Of a stretch of DNA of 64,000 bases, positions 56,713 through 64,000 are shown piece by piece. The stretch's first letter is position 1. The number at the start of each line of letters is the position of its first letter. The notes under the pieces were generated by a model. It was not told where the DNA came from, ran no database searches, and saw nothing but the letters and a program-made list of their open reading frames with translations. The stretch lies in contig NZ_JAKEIO010000011.1 in NCBI RefSeq assembly GCF_021474405.1, positions 27,547-91,546 on the forward strand, written 5' to 3'. The position numbers and the translations under genes are program-made. The DNA is from [Streptosporangium] indianense. GTDB lineage: Bacteria; Actinomycetota; Actinomycetes; Streptomycetales; Streptomycetaceae.

Positions 56713-58359
56713 GTGTCCACCTCTCTCTACGCGCGTCACAAGCGCGCCACGCTGGCCATCGCCACCGCCGTCGCCGCCGGCGCCCTGCTCACCACCGGCC
56801 TGACCGCCGGCAGCAGCGCCGCCGCCGACTCCGCGAGCAAGCCGGCCCTCGCCGCGGCCCCCGTCCTGCTCTCCGCTCCCGCCCGCACCGCGCTCATCCA
56901 GGAGCAGCAGGCCGACGCCGCCAGGACCGCCGACGCGATAGGCCTCGGCGCCCAGGAGAAGCTGGTCGTCAGGGACGTCGTGAAGGACGCCGACGGCTCG
57001 GTCCACACCCGCTACGAGCGCACCTACGCGGGCCTGCCGGTCCTCGGCGGCGACCTCGTGGTGCACCAGTCGAAGTCCGGCGCGACCTCGGGCGTCACCA
57101 GAGCCACCAAGGCGGCCGTCAAGGTCGCCTCGCTCAAGCCCGAGGTCACCGCCGCCAAGGCCGAGCAGCAGGCCGTGACCCTCGCCAAGGCAGCCGGCTC
57201 GGCCAGGACCGAGGCGAAGTCCGCTCCCCGCAAGGTGATCTGGGCCGCGAGCGGCAAGCCGGTCCTCGCCTACGAGACCGTCGTCGGCGGCCTCCAGGAG
57301 GACGGCACCCCGAACGAGCTGCACGTCATCACCGACGCCGCCACCGGCAAGAAGCTCTACGAGTACCAGGGCATCGAGACCGGCACCGGCAACACCACCT
57401 ACAGCGGCCAGGTCACCCTCAGCACCACCAAGTCCGGGTCGACGTACAACCTCACGGACGGCACCCGCGGCGGCCACAAGACCTACAACCTCAACCGCGG
57501 CACCTCCGGCACCGGCACCCTCTTCTCCGGCGCCGACGACGTCTGGGGCACCGGCGACCCGTCCAACGCCGAGACCGCCGCCGCCGACGCGCACTACGGC
57601 GCCCAGATCACCTGGGACTTCTACAAGAGCACCTTCGGCCGCAACGGCATCCGCAACGACGGCAAGGCCGCCTACTCGCGGGTCCACTACGGCAACAGCT
57701 ACGTCAACGCCTTCTGGTCCGACAGCTGCTTCTGCATGACCTACGGCGACGGCTCGGGCAACACCCACCCGCTGACCTCGCTGGACGTGGCCGCGCACGA
57801 GATGAGCCACGGTCTGACGTCGGCCACGGCGGGCCTGAACTACAGCGGCGAGTCCGGTGGTCTGAACGAGGCCACCAGCGACATCTTCGGCGCGGGCGCC
57901 GAGTTCTTCGCGGGCAACTCCTCCGACGTCGGTGACTACCTCATCGGCGAGGAGATCGACATCAACGGCGACGGCACCCCGCTGCGCTACATGGACAAGC
58001 CCAGCAAGGACGGCTCGTCCAAGGACAGCTGGTCCGCCGGCCTCGGCGGCGTGGACGTCCACTACTCCTCCGGTCCCGCCAACCACTTCTTCTACCTGCT
58101 GTCCGAGGGCAGCGGCTCGAAGACGATCAACGGCGTGACCTACAACTCGCCCACGTCCAACGGCTCCACGGTCACCGGCATCGGCCGCACCAAGGCGCTG
58201 CAGATCTGGTATAAGGCGCTGACGACGTACATGACGTCGACGACCAAGTACGCGCAGGCCCGCACGGCGACCCTGAACGCGGCCTCCGCGCTGTACGGCG
58301 CGTCCAGCACCGAGTACAAGGCGGTCGCCGCCGCCTGGTCGGCCGTGAACGTCGGCTGA
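56713..58359 (+). CDS. Secreted M4 metalloprotease without P-domain
   Basis: This 548-residue paralogue of the preceding protease has a Sec signal (KRATLAIATAVAAGALLTTGL), an FTP/PepSY propeptide, and a catalytic domain with the zinc motif H362-E-M-S-H (DVAAHEMSHGLTSAT), SGGLNEATSD, and VHYSSGPANHFFYLLSEG. It ends at VAAAWSAVNVG, just where the P-domain of the first copy would begin. The GTG at 56713 has GAGGAG five bases upstream; the longer frame from 56638 is not signal-like. Large blocks match the first copy, so this is a tandem duplication. Confidence 0.95.
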   Translation: MSTSLYARHKRATLAIATAVAAGALLTTGLTAGSSAAADSASKPALAAAPVLLSAPARTALIQEQQADAARTADAIGLGAQEKLVVRDVVKDADGSVHTRYERTYAGLPVLGGDLVVHQSKSGATSGVTRATKAAVKVASLKPEVTAAKAEQQAVTLAKAAGSARTEAKSAPRKVIWAASGKPVLAYETVVGGLQEDGTPNELHVITDAATGKKLYEYQGIETGTGNTTYSGQVTLSTTKSGSTYNLTDGTRGGHKTYNLNRGTSGTGTLFSGADDVWGTGDPSNAETAAADAHYGAQITWDFYKSTFGRNGIRNDGKAAYSRVHYGNSYVNAFWSDSCFCMTYGDGSGNTHPLTSLDVAAHEMSHGLTSATAGLNYSGESGGLNEATSDIFGAGAEFFAGNSSDVGDYLIGEEIDINGDGTPLRYMDKPSKDGSSKDSWSAGLGGVDVHYSSGPANHFFYLLSEGSGSKTINGVTYNSPTSNGSTVTGIGRTKALQIWYKALTTYMTSTTKYAQARTATLNAASALYGASSTEYKAVAAAWSAVNVG

Positions 58360-58374
58360 CCGAAGCACGACCAC

Positions 58375-58413
58375 GGGCGGTACCCGGACCCCGAGCGGAT
58401 CCGGGTACCGCCC
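58375..58413 (+). terminator. Terminator after the second metalloprotease
   Basis: GGGCGGTACCCGGA and TCCGGGTACCGCCC form a perfect 14-bp stem with an 11-base loop, 15 bases after the protease stop. The DUF1990 start lies 14 bases beyond, so its promoter must overlap or follow the hairpin. A TAGTCT -10-like hexamer at 58414-58419 suits a leaderless start. Confidence 0.9.
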
Positions 58414-58427
58414 TAGTCTTGGGGACC

Positions 58428-58958
58428 GTGTCTTCTACGGAATCGCAGGACTTCACCTACGCCGATGTCGGCGCCACCCGTGATCAGGGTTTCTGCCCGC
58501 CGGGCTTTCGTCCCATGAACGTACGCACCCGCATCGGCGAGGGCGAGGAGGTCTTCCGCCGGGCCGCGGAGGCCGTCCTCACCTGGGAGATGCACCGCGC
58601 GATGGGCGTCGGCCTCGACGCGAGCGCGGACCGGGCCGCCCCCGGCGTCGACGTCACCGTCACCCTCGCCGGCATGATCAAGGCCCCCTGCCGCGTGGTC
58701 TGGACGGTCGAGGAACCCCGCCGGGCGGGCTGGGCCTACGGCACGCTGCCCGGCCACCCGGAGGCCGGCGAGGAGTCCTTCGTGGTCGACCGCACGGGAG
58801 ACGGCACGGTCTGGCTGACGGTGAACGCGTTCAGCCGCCCGGCCAAGTGGTACGCCAAGGCGGGCGGCCCGGCGACCAGGGGCTTCCAGCACGCGTACGC
58901 ACGCAGGTGCGGCAGTGTCCTGCGGAACCTGGCGACGCGAGGCGGCGAGCCGGCCTAG
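58428..58958 (+). CDS. DUF1990 family protein
   Basis: This 176-residue protein fits DUF1990: FTYADVGATRD near the N-terminus, VFRRAAEAVLTWEMHRAMGVG, a strand CRVVWTVEEPRRAGWAYGTLPGHPEAGEESFVV, and VWLTVNAFSRPAKWYAKAGGPATRGFQHAYARR. The Ala/Gly/Phe layout resembles START/ligand-binding folds; the function is unknown. The GTG at 58428 is chosen because it is leaderless-like behind the -10-like TAGTCT. It converges on glgP, with 75 bases between the stops. Confidence 0.9.
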   Translation: MSSTESQDFTYADVGATRDQGFCPPGFRPMNVRTRIGEGEEVFRRAAEAVLTWEMHRAMGVGLDASADRAAPGVDVTVTLAGMIKAPCRVVWTVEEPRRAGWAYGTLPGHPEAGEESFVVDRTGDGTVWLTVNAFSRPAKWYAKAGGPATRGFQHAYARRCGSVLRNLATRGGEPA

Positions 58959-59033
58959 CGGCGCGGGGCTGTATCGATCTGCGGCTGCGCCGCGTGGGCG
59001 CGACGAGCCCCCACGCGCCCGCGGACGGCAAGC

Positions 59034-61652
59034 TCACCGCATCAACAACCCCGCAGCCTCCACCAGCTCCTCGGAAGGCCCCGCAACCAGGCCCAACTCC
59101 GCGCTGGAAGCCAACAGCCGATGCGCGGGAAGGATCCGCACCGTGTACCCAAAAGGCCCGGTGCGATCCAGCGACAAGGGCCCCTCGTACACCCAGCGCC
59201 CGTCCTGGTCGGGAGACCCCACCGCCTTCAGGGGCACGACCGTCGCGTCCCCGATCCGGTCCTCCTCGTCGACCCGCCCGGAGACGGCCTGCACCTCCAC
59301 GTCGTCCGGCCCGAGCGCACCGAGCCCGACCCGTACCCGCAGCCCCAGCGTCGTCCCCAGCTCGGCCAGCGCCTCCGACGCCGACGTCTCCACATGGTCG
59401 ACGGTGACCTCCGGCCACGCCGCCCGCACCTTCCCCTTCCACGCGGCGAGGTCGCGTGCCGCGTCCGGGCCCGTGGACCGGTGGGAGAGAGCGGCGGGCG
59501 CGTACAGGCGCTCCACGTACTCGCGGACCATCCGCCCCGCCAGCACCTTCGGCCCGAGCAGGCTCAGCGTGTGGCGGACCATCTCGATCCACCGGTCCGG
59601 CAGCCCGCTGCGCCCGCGCTCGTAGAAGCGGGGCGTCACCCGCTGCTCCAGCAGGTCGTACAGCGCCGCCGCCTCCAGGTCGTCACGGTGGTCCGGGTCG
59701 GTTCCGACGCCGTCCGCCGTGGGGATGGCCCAGCCGAAGTCGGGCTGGAACCACTCGTCCCACCAGCCGTCCAGGACGGACAGATTGAGACAGCCGTTCA
59801 GCGCGGCCTTCATGCCGGAGGTGCCGCAGGCCTCCAGCGGCCTCAGCGGGTTGTTCAGCCAGATGTCGCAGCCGGGGTACAGCTTCTGTGCCATGGCCAT
59901 GCCGTAGTCCGGCAGGAACACGATCCGGTGGCGCACCCGCGGGTCGTCCGTGAACCGCACCAGCTCCTGCACCAGCCGCTTGCCGCCGTCGTCGGCGGGG
60001 TGTGCCTTGCCCGCGACGACGATCTGGACCGGTCGCTCGGAGTGCAGCAGCAGATCCATCAGCCGGTCCCGGTCGCGCAGCATCAGCGTCAGCCGCTTGT
60101 ACGACGGGACGCGCCGGGCGAAGCCGATGGTCAGCACGTCCGGGTCGAGCACGTTGTCGATCCAGCCCAGTTCGGCCGTGCCGGCGCCGCGCTGCCGCCA
60201 GGACGCGCGCAGCCGCTCGCGGACCTCCTCGACGAGCTGCTCGCGCAGCACCCGCCGCAGGTCCCAGATGTCCTGGTCGGGAATGTCGGCCACGGAGTCC
60301 CAGCGCTCCGAGCCGCCGACCGTCATCGCGTCCTCGGCGCGCCGGTCGCCGATCTGCCGGGCGCCGAGCCGGAACACCTCGGGGGCGACCCAGGTGGGTG
60401 CGTGCACCCCGTTGGTGACGGAGGTGATCGGCACCTCGTCGGCGTCGAAGCCGGGCCACAGGCCGGAGAACATCTCGCGGCTGACGTTGCCGTGCAGCAG
60501 TGACACGCCGTTGGCGCGCTGGGCCAGGCGCAGGCCCATCACGGCCATGTTGAACAGGTTGGGCTCGCCGCCCGGGTAGCTCTCCATGCCGAGCCGCAGG
60601 ACGCGGTCGACGTCGATGCGGGGAAGCTCGGCGTCGGGGCCGAAGTGCCGGGCGACCAGCTCGCGGTCGAAGCGGTCGATGCCGGCCGGGACGGGCGTGT
60701 GGGTGGTGAAGACGGTTCCGGCCCGGACCGACTCCAGCGCGGCGTCGAAGTCCAGTCCCTCGGCGCAGAGTTCGGCGATGCGCTCCAGGCCGAGGAAGCC
60801 GGCGTGCCCCTCGTTGGTGTGGAAGACCTCAGGCTCGGGGTGGCCGGTCAGCCGGCAGTACGTCCGTACCGCCCGGACCCCTCCTATGCCGAGGAGCATC
60901 TCCTGCAGCAGCCGGTGCTCGCTGCCGCCGCCGTAGAGCCGGTCGGTCACGCCGCGCTCGCCGAGGTCGTTCTCCTCGACGTCGGAGTCCAGCATCAGCA
61001 GCGGGACCCGGCCGACCTGCGCCAGCCAGATCCGGGCGCGCAACTGCCTCCCGCCGGGCAGGGCGAGGGCGACCTGGGCGGGGGTGCCGTCGGGCTCCTC
61101 GAGCTGGGCGACGGGCAGCTCGTTCGGGTCGAGGACGGGATAGTGCTCCTGCTGCCAGCCGTCGCGGGACAGCGTCTGGCGGAAGTAGCCGTGCCGGTAG
61201 AGCAGGCCGACGCCGATCAGCGGGACGCCGAGGTCGCTGGCCGCCTTGAGGTGGTCGCCGGCCAGGATGCCGAGACCGCCGGAGTACTGGGGCAGGGCGG
61301 CCGTGATGCCGAACTCGGGTGAGAAGTAGGCAATCGCGGACGGCAGTTCCTCGGGCTGGGCCTGGTACCAGCGGTCGCCGGTGGTGTAGTCGCGCAGATC
61401 GTCCGCGACCGCAGCGAGGCGGCTCAGGAACAAGTCGTCCCCGGCGAGCTCCGCCAGCCGTGGGGGCGGCACGCTGCCGAGCAGCCGGACGGGGTCGCCG
61501 CCCGAGGCGGCCCATCGCTCGGGGTCCACGGACCGGAACAGGTCCCGGGTCTCCGCGTGCCATGACCAGCGCAGGTTGCGGGCCAGGTCGCTGAGCGGCC
61601 GGAGGGGGTCGGGGAGAACGGGTCGGACGGTGAATCGACGGATCGCCTTCAC
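59034..61652 (-). CDS. glgP: Alpha-glucan (glycogen/maltodextrin) phosphorylase
   Basis: GlgP releases glucose-1-phosphate from alpha-1,4 glucans. The 872-residue protein is GT35-like with an N-terminal DUF3417 domain (RRFTVRPVLPDPLRPLSDLARNLRWSW), AYFSPEFGITAALPQYSGGLGILAGDHLKAASD, VFHTNEGHAGFLGLERI and the PLP-Lys615 in EACGTSGMKAALNGCLNL. The GTG at 61652 is chosen because the DUF3417 domain begins just there; a longer upstream frame is Arg-rich shadow. The neighbouring glgE suggests a shared role in trehalose-linked alpha-glucan turnover. A secreted subtilisin gene intervenes on the other strand. Confidence 0.97.
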   Translation of the reverse strand: MKAIRRFTVRPVLPDPLRPLSDLARNLRWSWHAETRDLFRSVDPERWAASGGDPVRLLGSVPPPRLAELAGDDLFLSRLAAVADDLRDYTTGDRWYQAQPEELPSAIAYFSPEFGITAALPQYSGGLGILAGDHLKAASDLGVPLIGVGLLYRHGYFRQTLSRDGWQQEHYPVLDPNELPVAQLEEPDGTPAQVALALPGGRQLRARIWLAQVGRVPLLMLDSDVEENDLGERGVTDRLYGGGSEHRLLQEMLLGIGGVRAVRTYCRLTGHPEPEVFHTNEGHAGFLGLERIAELCAEGLDFDAALESVRAGTVFTTHTPVPAGIDRFDRELVARHFGPDAELPRIDVDRVLRLGMESYPGGEPNLFNMAVMGLRLAQRANGVSLLHGNVSREMFSGLWPGFDADEVPITSVTNGVHAPTWVAPEVFRLGARQIGDRRAEDAMTVGGSERWDSVADIPDQDIWDLRRVLREQLVEEVRERLRASWRQRGAGTAELGWIDNVLDPDVLTIGFARRVPSYKRLTLMLRDRDRLMDLLLHSERPVQIVVAGKAHPADDGGKRLVQELVRFTDDPRVRHRIVFLPDYGMAMAQKLYPGCDIWLNNPLRPLEACGTSGMKAALNGCLNLSVLDGWWDEWFQPDFGWAIPTADGVGTDPDHRDDLEAAALYDLLEQRVTPRFYERGRSGLPDRWIEMVRHTLSLLGPKVLAGRMVREYVERLYAPAALSHRSTGPDAARDLAAWKGKVRAAWPEVTVDHVETSASEALAELGTTLGLRVRVGLGALGPDDVEVQAVSGRVDEEDRIGDATVVPLKAVGSPDQDGRWVYEGPLSLDRTGPFGYTVRILPAHRLLASSAELGLVAGPSEELVEAAGLLMR

Positions 61653-61928
61653 GGGTTCCACCTCGGCGCGTTCGCTGGATTTCGCAGGGCTTCGACGACG
61701 TCTCCTACGACAGTACCGGCGTCGGCGCCCGCGCCGCTGAGGCTCCGCCACCGGACCCCCGATCGGCTTGAACCGCACCATCCGCGGATATGGCCGAATC
61801 CGCACCCATAGGCGTCCTTGTGGTGCTTCACACGCCACGAGAGGCTGCCTGTGGCGTACCGGCCCGCGCCCGCCGCACGCGGCGCCGCGCGGCAGCCGTA
61901 CGCCGAGTCGAGGAGGGGAACTCGGACC

Positions 61929-63131
61929 ATGGCTCGGACGCGCGAGCGGCGTCTGCGCCGGACGGGGGGCCTGGCGGCGGCGGTCTGCGCCGCCGCGTTT
62001 TCGGCCATCACCCTGCCCGCGCACGCCGTACCGGAGGGGCGGATACTCGGCGCCGGATCACCCGGCTCCGTGCACGGCAGTTACCTGGTGACACTGAAGG
62101 AGGGCACACAGGCCCGGTCGGCGGCCGGAAAGGGCCTCGCCGACAAGTACGGGGTGACGATCAGCCACACCTACGGCACGGTCCTGAACGGCTACGCGGT
62201 CCGGGCGGACGGGAGACAGGCCGGGCGGATGGCCGCCGACCCGCGGGTCGCCTCGGTCGTCCAGGACACCCGCGTACGGCTCGAGGGCACGCAGAAGAAC
62301 CCTCCGTCCTGGGGGCTGGACCGCCTCGACCAGCCGAGGCCGCCGCTGGACCGGAGCTACACCTGGCCCCGGTCGGCAGGGGCGGGGGTGACGGTGTACG
62401 TGATCGACACCGGCGTCCGCACCACCCACCGGGACTTCGCGGGCCGGGCGGGCCACGGCTGGGACTTCGTGGGGGACGACCGGGTCGCCTCGGACGCCAA
62501 CGGCCACGGCACGCATGTCGCCGGCACGGTCGCCGGGACGGTCCACGGCGTCGCCAAGAAGGCCCGGATCGTCTCCGTGCGCGTCCTCGACGCCGCGGGC
62601 GCGGGCACCACGGCCCGGGTGATCGCCGGGATCGACTGGGTGACCCGGCACGCGAGGAAGCCCGCGGTCGCCAACCTCAGCCTGGGCGGACCGCGCAACG
62701 AGCGGCTGGACGCCGCCGTCCGCGCCTCGATCGCCTCCGGGGTCACCTACACGGTCGCCGCGGGCAACGACGGCAGGCCGGCCGGCCTGTACTCGCCGGG
62801 GAGCGTCGAGCAGGCCGTCACGGTGGGGGCGAGCGACCAGGAGGATGCAAAACCGGCCTTCTCCAATGACGGTCCGGCCCTCGATCTGTTCGCCCCCGGC
62901 GTCGGAATCACCTCCGCGTCCGCGGCGAGCGACACCGCGCAGGCAACGTACTCGGGTACCTCGATGGCGTCTCCGCATGCCGCCGGCGTCGCCGCGCTCT
63001 ACTTGGCCGATCATCCGAAAGCGACTCCGGCGCAGGTCGGGAGGGCTTTGACGGCCTCAGCGGCGACCGGGAAGGTCTCCGGCCGGGGCACCGGTTCGCC
63101 GGACAAATTACTGCGGGTGCCGCGCGAGTAG
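61929..63131 (+). CDS. Secreted subtilisin-family serine protease (S8)
   Basis: This 400-residue protease has a signal peptide (LRRTGGLAAAVCAAAFSAITLPAHA, cleavage near 36) and an I9 propeptide (about 45-120: SYLVTLKEGTQARSAAGKGLADKYG). The catalytic domain carries the triad Asp160 (VYVIDTGVRTTH), His193 (NGHGTHVAGTVAG) and Ser345 (YSGTSMASPHAAGVA). The domain resembles proteinase K/aqualysin. The ATG at 61929 is preceded by GGAGGGGA. The 276 bases between it and glgP are a divergent promoter region without a gene. It lies between glgP and glgE with no obvious metabolic link. Confidence 0.96.
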   Translation: MARTRERRLRRTGGLAAAVCAAAFSAITLPAHAVPEGRILGAGSPGSVHGSYLVTLKEGTQARSAAGKGLADKYGVTISHTYGTVLNGYAVRADGRQAGRMAADPRVASVVQDTRVRLEGTQKNPPSWGLDRLDQPRPPLDRSYTWPRSAGAGVTVYVIDTGVRTTHRDFAGRAGHGWDFVGDDRVASDANGHGTHVAGTVAGTVHGVAKKARIVSVRVLDAAGAGTTARVIAGIDWVTRHARKPAVANLSLGGPRNERLDAAVRASIASGVTYTVAAGNDGRPAGLYSPGSVEQAVTVGASDQEDAKPAFSNDGPALDLFAPGVGITSASAASDTAQATYSGTSMASPHAAGVAALYLADHPKATPAQVGRALTASAATGKVSGRGTGSPDKLLRVPRE

Positions 63132-63156
63132 GGCGAAGCGGCAGCCACGCCGGGGG

Positions 63157-63185
63157 CCGGCCTCGTCCGTCGCGGACGAGGCCGG
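63157..63185 (+). terminator. Terminator after the subtilisin gene
   Basis: CCGGCCTCGTCCG and CGGACGAGGCCGG form a perfect 13-bp stem with a 3-base loop, followed by TCTTGTGTGT. It is 25 bases after the protease stop and separates it from glgE. Confidence 0.92.
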
Positions 63186-63345
63186 TCTTGTGTGTCGACA
63201 TACGCGTGAGTAGTTAACAAAGTGCCGGATTGCTCACCCGAATAGGGTGGGAAGGCTCCTGCGGGTACCCCTCTCAGGAGCACCATGCAGGACCCACCTC
63301 CCCACAGACATCCGCCTACCCACGTTGACGCGGACAGGAGCGGTC

Positions 63346-64000
63346 ATGCCCGCCAAGCACCATTCGCCAGCACCCCCCAGCCGCCGCACCACCGGGGCGC
63401 GCGCACCCGGAGGCGAAGCACGCCCCGCACGCCCGGCCGCGGCGGGCCCACCGGCCTCGCCACCACCTCGCGGGAGCGACGCGACCGCCGTCGGACGCAT
63501 ACCGGTCCTCGACATCCGCCCGGTGGTGCTGCAGGGCCGCCGGCCGGCCAAGGCCGTCACCGGTGAGACCTTCCAGATCTCGGCGACCGTGTTCCGGGAG
63601 GGGCACGACGCGGTCGCCGCCAACGTCGTCCTGAAGGACCCCGAGGGCCGCCCCGGCCCGTGGACCCCGATGCGCGAGCTGGCCCCTGGGACGGACCGGT
63701 GGGGTGCCACGGTCACCGCCGGGGAGCCGGGCCTGTGGACGTTCACCGTCGAGGCTTGGGGGGACCCGGTCAGCACCTGGCGCCATCACGCCGAGATCAA
63801 GATCCCGGCGGGCATGGACACGGACGTCGTCCTGGAGGAGGGCGCGCGTCTGTACGAGCGGGCGGCCGCCGGTGTGCCCGAGGAGGGAGGGTTGCGCGAC
63901 GTGATCCGCACCGCCGTCGACGCCCTGCGGGACGAGGGCCGTCCCGCGGCTTCCCGGCTGGCGGGGGCGCTGACGCCGGAGGTGGACGCGGTGCTGGCCC
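63346..64000 (+). CDS. glgE: Alpha-1,4-glucan:maltose-1-phosphate maltosyltransferase, 5' part
   Basis: GlgE extends alpha-1,4 glucan using maltose-1-phosphate made from trehalose. The window holds the first 218 codons. After a Pro/Arg/Gly-rich leader (about 1-48), the N-terminal domain reads AVGRIPVLDIRPVVLQGRRPAKAVTGETFQISATVFREGHDAVAANVVL. Next comes the WGATVTAGEPGLWTFTVEAWGDPVSTWRHHAEIK motif, typical of the GlgE N-terminal Ig-like module. The barrel and active site lie beyond the window. The ATG at 63346 has GGACAGGAGCGG upstream. The gene runs the opposite way to glgP. Confidence 0.92.
   Translation, partial: MPAKHHSPAPPSRRTTGARAPGGEARPARPAAAGPPASPPPRGSDATAVGRIPVLDIRPVVLQGRRPAKAVTGETFQISATVFREGHDAVAANVVLKDPEGRPGPWTPMRELAPGTDRWGATVTAGEPGLWTFTVEAWGDPVSTWRHHAEIKIPAGMDTDVVLEEGARLYERAAAGVPEEGGLRDVIRTAVDALRDEGRPAASRLAGALTPEVDAVLA

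Noticed and set aside
59034..62024. 996-codon version of glgP
   Set aside because: The first 124 codons are Arg-rich shadow through the divergent promoter. The DUF3417 N-terminus starts at GTG 61652.

Overview
The window is high-GC (roughly 70% or more), GTG-start-rich actinobacterial chromosome. Gene content and order strongly suggest a Streptomyces core-chromosome segment: gatCAB, ligA, an rmdB-type GGDEF/EAL gene, mnmA, an opp operon, a glycine riboswitch with gcvT-gcvH-glyA-sdaA, and then glgX, glgP and glgE. It resembles the region I remember as about SCO5443-SCO5503 of S. coelicolor; that comparison is from memory, not from a search. I see no prophage, IS element, CRISPR array, rRNA or complete tRNA.

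Layout. 0-5.4 kb: small conserved proteins, a GNAT acetyltransferase, an MMPL transporter and a methyltransferase, ending in a 17-bp tandem repeat and a strong terminator. 5.4-9.1 kb: gatC-gatA-(small membrane protein)-gatB, for glutaminyl-to-amidated tRNA conversion. 9.1-10.6 kb: a cupin fragment and a DUF4267/TetR divergent pair with two matching operators. 10.6-16.4 kb: an RmdB-like c-di-GMP enzyme, DNA ligase LigA and a MetE-like protein. 16.4-22.9 kb: SDR, LOG-family protein and methyltransferase, DUF427, hydrolase, mnmA, a secreted amidase and a cysteine desulfurase (the likely sulfur donor for MnmA). 23-26.3 kb: a FabR-like TetR locus, a thioesterase, an esterase remnant and a TRIC-like channel. 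26.3-32.4 kb: a five-gene peptide ABC importer with tightly overlapping genes.

32.8-40.1 kb: two SseB-like genes and a P-loop protein sit next to a tandem glycine riboswitch and gcvT-gcvH-glyA-sdaA. This is a one-carbon, glycine and serine block: GcvT/H cleave glycine, GlyA interconverts glycine and serine, and SdaA removes serine. 40.1-47.8 kb: a GH25-like protein, an EF-hand protein, a MerR remnant, a beta-propeller lipoprotein, an RsbW-like ATPase, an enoyl-CoA hydratase and two tandem L,D-transpeptidase lipoproteins. 48-50.2 kb: glgX. 50.5-54.1 kb: a heterodimeric ABC exporter whose two halves carry complementary degenerate ATPase motifs. 54.4-58.4 kb: two tandem secreted M4 metalloproteases separated by a hairpin that contains a tRNA T-arm-like sequence. 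58.4-64 kb: DUF1990, glgP, a secreted subtilisin and the 5' part of glgE, which runs off the window. GlgX, GlgP and GlgE together point to alpha-glucan turnover.

No convincing wholly new system was found. The most interesting leads are the serine/glycine neighbourhood with paired SseB genes, the matched degenerate exporter, the TetR operator architectures, the T-arm-like hairpin, and several gene remnants.
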